Source: Silanimonas sp044377035 (GTDB taxonomy: Bacteria; Pseudomonadota; Gammaproteobacteria; Xanthomonadales; Xanthomonadaceae). From it: a stretch of DNA of 64,000 nucleotides. A program made the position numbers and the translations under genes. Every line of letters begins with the position of its first letter. Within the stretch, counting starts at the first letter, position 1. The notes beneath the pieces are model-generated. The model made no database searches. It saw only the letters and a program-made list of their open reading frames with translations, and had not been told where the DNA came from. Location of the stretch: NCBI RefSeq assembly GCF_044377035.1, contig NZ_JBILJW010000012.1, forward strand, positions 1 to 64,000, in the 5' to 3' direction. This document shows, one piece after another, positions 29,501-36,725 of this stretch.

Positions 29501-29594
29501 CAAAGAGCGCGTGGTCGATTTGCTGGCGCGCGTGACGCGGGTCAGCGTGGAGACCCAAGCCATTGTCGATGCCATGGCTGCGGAACCGCGCTAA
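26538..29594 (+). CDS. Type ISP-like restriction-modification enzyme without helicase (nuclease, N6-adenine methylase, specificity domain)
   Basis: 1018 residues. The N-terminal Mrr-like PD-(D/E)XK nuclease is visible as Asp64 (RRYVDGALL) and Glu79-Ala-Lys81 (GYWEAKDE). The adenine methylase domain has motif I Asp340-Pro-Ala-Val-Gly-Thr-Gly-Thr-Phe and motif IV Asn453-Pro-Pro-Tyr456. The C-terminal half should hold target recognition, like the LlaBIII/LlaGI end. Canonical type ISP enzymes are about 1,600 residues with a helicase between nuclease and methylase; here the helicase is absent, so the behaviour may be closer to type IIG. GC is markedly lower than in the neighbours (27 of 60 bases at 26521-26580; 97 of 180 at 28441-28620), which points to horizontal transfer. 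Confidence 0.9.
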   Translation: MSKLLINQYLGDLSRLKQVSGTSRESVVREAFKDLLKGYARSHDLVFVPEFEIESPAKERRYVDGALLHALRLPFGYWEAKDEKDDLDAEIALKFKRGYPKDNIIFDDSTQVVLIQNGIEVTRCRVEDTDSLQKLLGLFFGYQRPEIAEFRKAVEQFTTDLPAVIEALRAMIESAQKTNAAFSKAAKTFLLHAQKTINPSLTEEDVREILIQHILTDEIFDEVFPGQPFHKDNNVARELHKLEETFFTGNVKFQTLKGLEVYYRAIRSAAARIGSHHEKQTFLKTVYENFYKVYNPKAADRLGVVYTPNEIVRFMIESADWLCETHFRRNLIDRDVEILDPAVGTGTFITELIEHFRGQPAKLKHKYLEELHANEVSILPYYVANLNIEATYAAITGEYEEFPGLCLVDTLDNTAGLGRKTGDQVADLFGMGEENVERIKRQNRRKISVIIGNPPYNANQLNENDNNKNREYPEIDRRIKDSYIKASTAQKTKLYDMYSRFFRWASDRLHDDGVLAFITNRSFLDARTFDGFRKIVAQEFAEIRVVDLGGDVRANPKLSGTTHNVFGIQTGVAISFLVKKRGSKGARIFYARRPEMETAEEKLASLAGTSLKFLTMSEVMPDGAGHWLNLTQNDFETLLPLATKATKSGKRGSNAIFRTFSLGVSTNRDSWVSAHTEGETLDRMAYFIEAFEASREGGGIPTTSIKWSRNLKRRFDQGRQEPFDETRLTKWLYRPFTVRPIYDSDLFIDERGAASRMFPSGQANSAICFTVGGRLDFNAFATSMSASLTVLSLDANQCLPRRIFGGEGDVENITDWALKQFREHYGAKGKQPQPITKDAIFHYVYAALHDPVYREKYAQNLKREFPRIPLYGNTAGDFWRWAGWGEKLMALHLGFETVEPWPLTRTDVPDEKARKAGQAPKPALKADKIGCRIVLDSETTLVGVPAEAWTYVLGNRSALEWVLDQHKESQPKDPTIRARFNTYRFADHKERVVDLLARVTRVSVETQAIVDAMAAEPR

Positions 29595-29616
29595 GGCTTC
29601 CTCCACCGCCACACGG

Positions 29617-29622
29617 TAGAAT
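29617..29622 (+). promoter_or_regulatory. Candidate -10 element (TAGAAT) for oleB-oleC
   Basis: TAGAAT lies 44 bases before the oleB start, just after the restriction gene stop. It would let oleBC be transcribed independently of the inserted island. The -35 region is not clear. Confidence 0.35.
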
Positions 29623-29665
29623 CCGCGCCTTGCCGCGACGCCCGCCCCTCTTCCGAGTCCCGCCC

Positions 29666-30553
29666 TTGAACTTCCCCGACTACCCGTTCACCCCGCAGCG
29701 CTTCGATCGCGGCGCCGGCATCGCGATGAGCTACCTCGACGAGGGCCCGCGCGACGGCGAGGTGGTGCTGATGCTGCACGGCAACCCGTCGTGGAGCTTC
29801 TACTGGCGCCGTTTGGTACTGGGCCTGCGCGACCGCTATCGCTGCATCGTGCCCGACCACGTCGGCATGGGGCTCTCGGACAAGCCGAACGACAAGCACT
29901 ACCGCTACACGCTGCAGTCGCGCATCGAGGACCTCGAGAAGCTGCTCGAGCACCTCGGCATCACCGGCCCGATCACGCTGGCCGTGCACGACTGGGGCGG
30001 CATGATCGGCTTCGGCTGGGCGCTGAAGCGCCGCGGCCTGGTGAAGCGCCTGGTGATCACCAACACCGCCGCCTTCCCGCTGCCAAAGGAAAAGCCACTG
30101 CCCTGGCAGCTGCAGCTCGGCCGCAACTACAACATCGGCGCGGTGATGATCCGCGGCTTCAACGCCTTCGCCGCCGGCACCATCGACCAGTGCGTAAGCA
30201 CGAAGGTCTCGCCGGAAGTGCGCGCGGCCTACGTCGCGCCCTACAACTCGTGGAAGAACCGCATCAGCACGCTGCGCTTCGTGCAGGACATCCCGCTCTC
30301 GCCGCGCGACAAGGCCTGGGCCTTCGTCGAGGAGTCCGGCCGCACGCTGCACGAATACGCCGACCGCCCGGCCTTCATCGGCTGGGGCCTGCAGGACTTC
30401 GTGTTCGACAAGCATTTCCTCGACGGCTTCACCCGCGCGCTGCCGAAGGCCGAGGTGATGGCCTTCGAGGACGCCCACCATTACGTGTTGGAAGACAAGC
30501 ACGCCGTGTTGGTGCCGGCGATCCGCCGCTTCCTCGACGCGAACCCGCTCTGA
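29666..30553 (+). CDS. oleB: OleB, beta-lactone decarboxylase (alpha/beta hydrolase)
   Basis: 295 residues from TTG 29666. This start is chosen because the N-terminal block FPDYPFTPQRFDRG is OleB-like; the first in-frame ATG at 29726 would delete it. The sequence has the haloalkane-dehalogenase-type features HGNPSWSFYWR, DHVGMGLSDKP, nucleophile Asp109 in VHDWGGMIG and a late His in DAHHYVLED. OleB opens cis-beta-lactones to cis-olefin plus carbon dioxide. oleC follows after 10 bases. OleB, OleC and OleD are known to assemble together in Xanthomonas. Confidence 0.92.
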   Translation: MNFPDYPFTPQRFDRGAGIAMSYLDEGPRDGEVVLMLHGNPSWSFYWRRLVLGLRDRYRCIVPDHVGMGLSDKPNDKHYRYTLQSRIEDLEKLLEHLGITGPITLAVHDWGGMIGFGWALKRRGLVKRLVITNTAAFPLPKEKPLPWQLQLGRNYNIGAVMIRGFNAFAAGTIDQCVSTKVSPEVRAAYVAPYNSWKNRISTLRFVQDIPLSPRDKAWAFVEESGRTLHEYADRPAFIGWGLQDFVFDKHFLDGFTRALPKAEVMAFEDAHHYVLEDKHAVLVPAIRRFLDANPL

Positions 30554-30563
30554 CCCCGCGACC

Positions 30564-32267
30564 ATGACGGCGACCGCCAACATCGCCGCCGTGCTGCCGC
30601 GCATCGCGGCCGAACGCCCCGAGCAGCCGGCGATGCGCTGCCCGGGTGGCAAGGGCGCCGACGGCTTCGCCCGCTACGACGTGGTGCTGACCTACGGCGA
30701 GCTTGATCGTCGCTCCGATGCCATCGCCGCCGGCCTGCAGGCCTACGGCATCCGCCGCGGCATGCGCACCGTGGTGATGGTGCGGCCGTCGCCGGAGTTC
30801 TTCCTGCTGATGTTCGCGCTGTTCAAGCTCGGCGCGGTGCCGGTACTGGTCGATCCCGGCATCGACCGCTCGGCGCTGAAGCAGTGCCTCGACGAGGCCG
30901 CGCCCGAGGCCTTCATCGGCATCCCACTGGCACAGTTCGCACGCCGCGTGTTCGGCTGGGGCTTGAAGACCATCCGCCGCGTGGTGACGGTGGGCACGCG
31001 GGCCTGGCCGCTGTGGGCCGGCGAGACGCTGGCCCGCCTCGAGCGCAAGGGCGCCGCGCTGCTGGCGGCGAAGGCCGCGCGTGGCGAAGCGACGGCGATG
31101 CTGGCCGACACCCACGGCGACGAGGTCGCGGCCCTGCTGTTCACCTCCGGATCCACGGGCGTGCCCAAGGGCGTGGTCTACCGCCACCGCCACTTCATCG
31201 CGCAGATCGACCTGCTGCGCGACGCCTTCGGCATCGCGCCGGGCGGCGTCGACCTGCCGACCTTCCCGCCCTTCGCGCTGTTCGATCCGGCGCTGGGCCT
31301 GACGTCGGTCATCCCGGACATGGACCCGACGCGGCCGGCGAAGGCCGACCCGCGCAAGCTGCACGACGCCATCCGCCGCTTCGGCGTCACCCAGCTGTTC
31401 GGTTCGCCGGCGCTGATGCGCGTGCTCGCCGAACACGGCGAGGCGCTGCCCACCCTACAGCGCGTGACCTCGGCCGGCGCCCCGGTTCCGCCCGACGTCG
31501 TGTCGACGATGCGCCGGCTGCTGCCGCCCGACGCGCAGTTCTGGACGCCCTACGGCGCGACGGAGTGCCTGCCGGTGGCGGTGATCGAAGCGCGCGAACT
31601 CGAGACCACGCGCGAAGCCACCGAGGGCGGTGCCGGCACCTGCGTCGGGCGCCCGGTCGGGGCCAACACGGTGCGCATCATCCGCATCCTCGACGACGCG
31701 ATTTCGTTCTGGCGCGACGACTATGTCGTCGGGCCGGGGGTGATCGGCGAGATCACCGTCGCCGGGCCGAGCGCCACCGATGAGTACTTCGCGCGCCCCG
31801 AAGCCACGCGGATGGCGAAGATCCGCGAACGCATCTCGGCGCGCGAAGAGCGCATCGTCCATCGCATGGGCGACCTCGGCTACTTCGACGCCGAAGGCCG
31901 GCTGTGGTTCTGCGGCCGCAAGGGCCACCGCGTGGAGACCGCCGGCGGCCTGATGACGACGGAACAGATCGAACCGATCTTCAACACGCACCGTCGCGTC
32001 GCCCGCACCGCGCTGGTCGGCGTGGGCGCGCGCGGCATGCAGGCGCCGGTGCTCTGCGTCGAGCTGAAGGCCGGCGTGCCCGACAGCGAGTGGGTGCACG
32101 TGCAGGCCGAGCTCGAACGCATGGCGATGCGCCACCCGAAGACCGCGCGCATCCACCATTTCCTCCGCCATCCGGGCTTCCCGGTGGACATCCGCCACAA
32201 CGCCAAGATCGGCCGCGAGCGGCTCGCCGAGTGGGCGAAGGCGCAGCTGCGCGGCGTGCTGCACTAG
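30564..32267 (+). CDS. oleC: OleC, beta-lactone synthetase (AMP-dependent)
   Basis: 567 residues of the acyl-adenylate-forming superfamily. The P-loop-like motif TSGSTGVPKG begins near residue 194, followed by FWTPYGATECLPV and the hinge region MGDLGYFDAEGRLWFCGRK. OleC converts 2-alkyl-3-hydroxyacids to beta-lactones with ATP. The order oleB-oleC is intact; the stop is followed by a hairpin shared with the convergent lipoprotein gene. Confidence 0.95.
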   Translation: MTATANIAAVLPRIAAERPEQPAMRCPGGKGADGFARYDVVLTYGELDRRSDAIAAGLQAYGIRRGMRTVVMVRPSPEFFLLMFALFKLGAVPVLVDPGIDRSALKQCLDEAAPEAFIGIPLAQFARRVFGWGLKTIRRVVTVGTRAWPLWAGETLARLERKGAALLAAKAARGEATAMLADTHGDEVAALLFTSGSTGVPKGVVYRHRHFIAQIDLLRDAFGIAPGGVDLPTFPPFALFDPALGLTSVIPDMDPTRPAKADPRKLHDAIRRFGVTQLFGSPALMRVLAEHGEALPTLQRVTSAGAPVPPDVVSTMRRLLPPDAQFWTPYGATECLPVAVIEARELETTREATEGGAGTCVGRPVGANTVRIIRILDDAISFWRDDYVVGPGVIGEITVAGPSATDEYFARPEATRMAKIRERISAREERIVHRMGDLGYFDAEGRLWFCGRKGHRVETAGGLMTTEQIEPIFNTHRRVARTALVGVGARGMQAPVLCVELKAGVPDSEWVHVQAELERMAMRHPKTARIHHFLRHPGFPVDIRHNAKIGRERLAEWAKAQLRGVLH

Positions 32268-32287
32268 GGCCGGCTCGCCGCCGGCCC
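32267..32287. terminator. Bidirectional hairpin between oleC and the convergent lipoprotein gene
   Basis: Perfect eight-base stem GGGCCGGC/GCCGGCCC with loop TCGCC, beginning at the last base of the oleC stop and ending 5 bases before the stop of the minus-strand gene. No T-run on either side. Confidence 0.55.
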
Positions 32288-32292
32288 ACCCC

Positions 32293-33249
32293 TCAGTACG
32301 CCGCGTCGGGGATCGCGCCGACGGGTTCGTAGCGGCCGCTGGCCGCATTGAACGCGAGGGTGACCACGTCCGCCGGCGTCGTCGGGCGAAGCTGCCCCGG
32401 GCCTTCGACGACCTGGCCTTCCAGCGCAAGCCGGAGCGTCGGCCACGACGCCCCCTCGGCGACGAATTCCAGCGTGCCGGCCGTGCCCGCACAGGGCACG
32501 TCCGCCCCGATCACCGTGCTGCAGCCCGCGTGGTTGTCGCTGCCCGCGGGAAGCCGGCCGACGTGGTGCCACGCCAGCGGCTCGCCTTCTCCGGCGAACA
32601 GTTCGTAGGCGTGGACCCTCACACCGGCGTTGGCGAGAACGGCCACCGGCAGCGCCATCAGGACCCGGCCACCCCCGACCTCGAACACGCGGGCGTCCTG
32701 CGTTCCGTCGGGCGAGGGCGCGCGCCCTTCGCCACCGAACCCGCCGATGCCGGTGGTGGCGGACACCGGCTGCCAAGCGCCGTCGACGAAACGCCAGGTG
32801 GCCTGCGCCAACTCGACCGTCTGGTCCGGGGCCGGGAAATCGCTGGGCACCGCGGCGGCGGCGAAGCCGACGTACCACCCGGCGCCACCCAAGGCGAACA
32901 CCTGGCCACGCCAGAACGCCGCTCGACGACCATCCGCGAGCAGGCGCTCCTCGGCAGGTGCGCCATCCTCCGCGGCGGACGATGGGCCGTAGGCGGCGTC
33001 CAGCACGGCGGCGGGGCCAGGTGGCGGCACGGCGAGCGCGGCGTCCGGCACGCCGTTGGCGGCCGTGTCCGGCGTTTCGTCGGCGGGCAAGGCCGCGTCG
33101 ACCGGCACCTCCGCCGGCATCGTCGCCGCCGCGGAAGGTGGGAGCGAGGCCGAGGCTTCGGAGGCGGGCGCCTCCGCGCCGCAGGCCATGAGGCCGATGG
33201 CGAGGGCGATGGGCAGTGCGGCGCGGCGGGAGGGGGACGGGACAGGCAT
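32293..33249 (-). CDS. Lipoprotein, candidate immunity protein for the adjacent XVIPCD effector
   Basis: 318 residues. Signal peptide with lipobox LMAC (Cys23), then a low-complexity Ala/Pro linker of about 65 residues, then a globular part with two Cys (NHAGCSTVIGADVPCAGT). No known domain is recognised. It starts 11 bases after the stop of the peptidoglycan-hydrolase effector on the same strand. In Xanthomonadales, XVIPCD effectors are encoded beside periplasmic lipoprotein inhibitors that protect the producer, so position and export signal suggest that role. The role is inferred; no family match supports it. Confidence 0.6.
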   Translation of the reverse strand: MPVPSPSRRAALPIALAIGLMACGAEAPASEASASLPPSAAATMPAEVPVDAALPADETPDTAANGVPDAALAVPPPGPAAVLDAAYGPSSAAEDGAPAEERLLADGRRAAFWRGQVFALGGAGWYVGFAAAAVPSDFPAPDQTVELAQATWRFVDGAWQPVSATTGIGGFGGEGRAPSPDGTQDARVFEVGGGRVLMALPVAVLANAGVRVHAYELFAGEGEPLAWHHVGRLPAGSDNHAGCSTVIGADVPCAGTAGTLEFVAEGASWPTLRLALEGQVVEGPGQLRPTTPADVVTLAFNAASGRYEPVGAIPDAAY

Positions 33250-33260
33250 GGGGAGTCGAC

Positions 33261-35501
33261 TCAGGCGAGGTGGGGGGAGCGCTCTCGCGGCAGGTTAGGC
33301 AATTCGGCCGCGGCTGTCGCCGCGCGCTGGCGGTCCTGCTCGGCCAGGCTGGCCAACGGCTTCTCGAGCGGCTGCGCGATCTGCTCGCGGGTGACCGAGG
33401 CCTGCTGGAAGTCCTCGCGGCGGACGTCGCCTTGGATGGCGAACCAGCTGCCGTTGGGCCCCGCCGCCACGCTGGTGATTTCCGTCAGGCCGCGGCGCGT
33501 GCCCTGGTCGGCGAGGCTCGCGGCGATGGCGAGGCGTTGCTCGGCCGGCAGGCCGGGCTGTTCGCGCAGCAAGGCCGCATCGGCCTGGCGGACCATCGGA
33601 TGCGCGAGCGCAACACTGCGAACATCCACCGGCGCCACGTCCGCGCGCGGATCCGGGCGTGGCTGCGGCTGGGCGCGGCGCAACGCATCGAAGGTCGACG
33701 GATCGACGATGCCCGTCACTTCGATGCCGCGGCTGCGCTGGAAGCTCTCCACCGCCTCGCGGGTGCGATCGCCATAGCCCATGTCGGCGCGGATCGGCTG
33801 GCCGCGGCCGTCGCGGATGTCGAGGCGCTGCAGGTGCTGCTGGATCTCGCCGACGCGCTGGCTGGTCTCGCCCTCGAAGTGCAGGTAGCGGCGCGGATCG
33901 ACCGCGCGACCCGACAGCGGCGTGCCGTTGGCACCCTCGCGGATCTCGAAGTGCAGGTGCGTGTCGCCGGTGGACGGGGTGTTGCCGCTGCGGCCCATGG
34001 TGGCGATCGGCGTGCTGCGGTCGACCTGCTGCTGGTCGCGCACGGTGATCCGATCCAGATGCGCGTAGACGGTCTGCACGCCACCGTCGTGCTGGATGAT
34101 CACGGTGTTGCCGAAGCCGCGCATCTGCCCGGTGAACACCACGCGGCCCGGCGCGAAAGCCTCGATACGGTCGCCGACGCGGCCGTTGATGTCGATGCCC
34201 TTGTGTTCGCGCCCGCCGCTCCGGGCTTCGCCGAATTCGCCGCCACCCTCGCCGCGCTTGTCGGCGATGTTGATCTCGGTGCGGCCCGGCACCGGCCAGC
34301 CGCTGCGCAGGCCCGTGGCCGGCGTCGGCTCCGGAGCGCTCGGCGCGCCGGGCGCCGGACGCGTCGGCGCGGGCTGCTGGAGCGCGCGCAGCGTCTCCGG
34401 GCCGGCAACGCCATCGACCTCCAGGCCACGGGCGCGCTGGAAGTTGCGCACGGCGTCTTCCGTGCGTTGGCCAAACTGGCCATCGGTGCCGAGTACGCGA
34501 CCGGCAGCATCGCGCGCGCCGACGGCATTCAAGCGCTCCTGCAACTGCCGGACTTCCACACCACGCTCGCCCTCACGCAACACGCCATCCGCCATGGGGC
34601 TGGCCGCGCGAGCGCGCACCGCCGCGTCGAGCGCACGCAGCGTGTCCGGGCCGGCCAGACCATCGACCTCGAGGCCGCGAGCGCGCTGGAAGCTGCGCAC
34701 GGCGTCTTCGGTGCGCTGGCCGAACTGGCCGTCGGTGCCGAGCACGCGACCCGCGGCGTCGCGCGCGCCGACGGCATTCAGGCGTTCCTGCAGTTGCCGG
34801 ACCTCGGCACCCCGCTCGCCCTCGCGCAGCACGCCATCGGCCATCGGCGTGCTCGGTGCACTGGGCGCACGGCCCGGCGGAGTGGGCATGGCGGCACCGT
34901 TTCGCGGCTCGATGCCGACCTCGGGAATGCGGATCCGGTCGTACTTGGTGTCCCAGTAATTGACGAAGGTCTGGGCGAGTTCGCGGTCGCCCATCTGCCG
35001 GAAGCGGTCGCGCGAGACGCCGGTGACGGCCTCGAGATCACCGCCGACATTGGCGAGCAGGTTGGCGCGCGTCGGTGTGTCGCTGAAGAAGCGGCCGGTG
35101 TCGATGGCGGCCTGGATCGAGCGGTAACCGTAGGCACCCTGCTGGTGGGCCAGGTAGAGATCGAGCCCGTTGGGCTGGGCCTCGCCGGAAAGGAACGGGC
35201 GGCCGGAGCGCTCATGGCTGGCGACAATGTCCGCGCGATTCGCCAAATAGAGGCGCGCGCCGGCATCGGCATTGGCGACGGGGTCGAACTCCCGGCCACG
35301 GATGCCGTACTCGCGCGCGGTGCCGGGCACGAACTGGAACAGGCCGGCGGCGCCGCTGCTGGGGTTGAAGGCGCGTTCGTTGAACTGGCCGCCCGTCTCG
35401 ATGAAAGCGAATCGCAGGAAATCGTCGCGGGGGATCCCGCGCTGCGCCGCCGTGCGCTCGACGATGCCGAGGACGTCCTGGCGGGAGTAGTCACGATCCA
35501 T
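33261..35501 (-). CDS. Putative X-T4SS effector: lytic transglycosylase, PG-binding repeats, M23 peptidase, XVIPCD-like tail
   Basis: 746 residues from ATG 35501 (GGAG then a C-run; the frame runs open far upstream, antisense to oleD, and is not used). Order: SLT-type transglycosylase (about 5-190, catalytic Glu35 in FIETGGQFNERAFNPSSGAAG), two near-identical PG-binding domains (220-291, 303-374), an M23/LytM endopeptidase with His433, Asp437 and His515-Leu-His517, a third PG-binding domain (about 545-610), and a C-terminal region (about 630-746, from LAHPMVRQADAAL through SWFAIQGD) that matches the XVIPCD signal of Xanthomonadales type IV effectors. No signal peptide, as expected for T4SS export. 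Predicted to cut both glycan and peptide bonds in rival cell walls. Confidence 0.82.
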   Translation of the reverse strand: MDRDYSRQDVLGIVERTAAQRGIPRDDFLRFAFIETGGQFNERAFNPSSGAAGLFQFVPGTAREYGIRGREFDPVANADAGARLYLANRADIVASHERSGRPFLSGEAQPNGLDLYLAHQQGAYGYRSIQAAIDTGRFFSDTPTRANLLANVGGDLEAVTGVSRDRFRQMGDRELAQTFVNYWDTKYDRIRIPEVGIEPRNGAAMPTPPGRAPSAPSTPMADGVLREGERGAEVRQLQERLNAVGARDAAGRVLGTDGQFGQRTEDAVRSFQRARGLEVDGLAGPDTLRALDAAVRARAASPMADGVLREGERGVEVRQLQERLNAVGARDAAGRVLGTDGQFGQRTEDAVRNFQRARGLEVDGVAGPETLRALQQPAPTRPAPGAPSAPEPTPATGLRSGWPVPGRTEINIADKRGEGGGEFGEARSGGREHKGIDINGRVGDRIEAFAPGRVVFTGQMRGFGNTVIIQHDGGVQTVYAHLDRITVRDQQQVDRSTPIATMGRSGNTPSTGDTHLHFEIREGANGTPLSGRAVDPRRYLHFEGETSQRVGEIQQHLQRLDIRDGRGQPIRADMGYGDRTREAVESFQRSRGIEVTGIVDPSTFDALRRAQPQPRPDPRADVAPVDVRSVALAHPMVRQADAALLREQPGLPAEQRLAIAASLADQGTRRGLTEITSVAAGPNGSWFAIQGDVRREDFQQASVTREQIAQPLEKPLASLAEQDRQRAATAAAELPNLPRERSPHLA
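34380..34595 (-). repeat. Second PG-binding repeat unit of the effector gene
   Basis: 72 codons encoding a peptidoglycan-binding domain; it differs from the first unit at only four residues (positions 13, 51, 63 and 67 of the unit). The starts of the two units are 249 bases apart. Confidence 0.85.
34629..34844 (-). repeat. First PG-binding repeat unit of the effector gene
   Basis: 72 codons beginning MADGVLREGERGAEV and ending TLRAL; the partner of the unit at 34380-34595. Together they form a recent in-frame tandem duplication. Confidence 0.85.
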
Positions 35502-35669
35502 GGGGGGCGCTCCACTGTCGGGGGGAGTCCGCAGTGAAGCGCATGCCGCGGCGAAGAGTTCCAACAATTCCCAAGACTCGGCGTCGCGATGAGTTTCCTT
35601 GTGTTTCCACGGTGCCTCGACCCGGTCGCGGCATACTGCGCGCCCCGGTTCCACGACCTTGTTCCCCGC

Positions 35670-36686
35670 ATGAAGATCCTCGTCACCGGCGGCGCCGGTT
35701 TCCTCGGCCAGGCGATCTGCCGCGGCCTGCAGGCGCAGGGCCACACCGTCGTCAGCACCCAGCGCCGTCGCTCCGCCGACCTCGATGCGATGGGCGTCGA
35801 ACAGCGGCTGGGCGACCTGGCCGACACGGCCCACGTGATGCGGGCCCTCGAGGGCGTCGACGCGGTGTTCCACAACGCCGCCAAGGCCGGGCACTGGGGC
35901 AGCGAGCAGAGCTACATCGACGCGAACGTGACCGGCACGACGAACGTGCTGGACGCCTGCCGCGCGCACGGCATCACGCGCCTTGTGTACACCTCGACGC
36001 CGAGCGTCGCGCACAACGGCCGCGTGCCCTGCGAAGGCGGCAACGAGATCGACACGCCCTATGCCCCGACGTTCAAGGCGCCCTACCCGCGCACGAAGCA
36101 GATCGCCGAGAAGGCGGTGCTGGCGGCGAACGGCACACCGGTGGCCGGCGGCGGCACGCTGAACACCGTCGCGCTGCGTCCGCGGCTGATCTGGGGGCCC
36201 GGCGACACCAACCTGCTCCCGCGCCTCGTCGAGCGCGCGCGGGCCGGGCGCTTGCGCTTCATCGGTGGCGGCCACAACCGGATGGACACCAGCTACGTCG
36301 ACAACGCCGCCGAAGCGCATCTGCTGGCCTTCGCCGCGCTGGGCCCCGGTTCGGCCTGCGCCGGCAAGGCCTACTTCATCTCGAACGGCGAGCCGCAGCC
36401 GGTGCGCGAGATCATCAACGGCCTGCTCGTGGCCGCCGGCGAACCACGCGTCGAGGCCAGCGTGCCCTTCGGCGTGGCCTACGCCGCCGGCGCGCTGTGC
36501 GAAGTGCTGTGGCATGCACTGCCGCTGAAGGGCGAGCCGCCGATGACGCGCTTCGTCGCCGAGCAGTTGGCCACGCCGCACTGGTACGACCTGTCGGCCG
36601 CGAAGCGCGACTTCGGCTACGTGCCGCAGGTGAGCGTGGCCGAAGGCCTGTCTCGCCTGACGCGCTGGTGGCGCGACACGCACTGA
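35670..36686 (+). CDS. oleD: OleD, 2-alkyl-3-ketoacid reductase
   Basis: 338 residues from ATG 35670; 27 open codons upstream lack conservation. Extended SDR (3-beta-HSD type) with GGAGFLG at residues 8-14, catalytic Tyr139-Lys143 (YPRTK) and blocks RLVYTSTPSVAHNG, ALRPRLIWGPGD and CAGKAYFISNGEP that match Xanthomonas OleD. It reduces the OleA product with NADPH to the hydroxyacid used by OleC. The gene is separated from oleC by the inverted effector/lipoprotein pair, with 168 bases between the divergent effector start and this start, so it must have its own promoter. Confidence 0.95.
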   Translation: MKILVTGGAGFLGQAICRGLQAQGHTVVSTQRRRSADLDAMGVEQRLGDLADTAHVMRALEGVDAVFHNAAKAGHWGSEQSYIDANVTGTTNVLDACRAHGITRLVYTSTPSVAHNGRVPCEGGNEIDTPYAPTFKAPYPRTKQIAEKAVLAANGTPVAGGGTLNTVALRPRLIWGPGDTNLLPRLVERARAGRLRFIGGGHNRMDTSYVDNAAEAHLLAFAALGPGSACAGKAYFISNGEPQPVREIINGLLVAAGEPRVEASVPFGVAYAAGALCEVLWHALPLKGEPPMTRFVAEQLATPHWYDLSAAKRDFGYVPQVSVAEGLSRLTRWWRDTH

Positions 36687-36725
36687 GTTGCGGCATGCTT
36701 CGGCCTTCTTCGGCCGGAGCTCCCC

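Noticed and set aside
25204..29640. Insertion sequence or integrase-driven island
   Set aside because: No transposase, integrase, tRNA target or flanking direct repeat was seen around the Fic/restriction genes.
34380..34844. Non-coding or mobile tandem repeat
   Set aside because: Both copies are in frame and encode a known domain.
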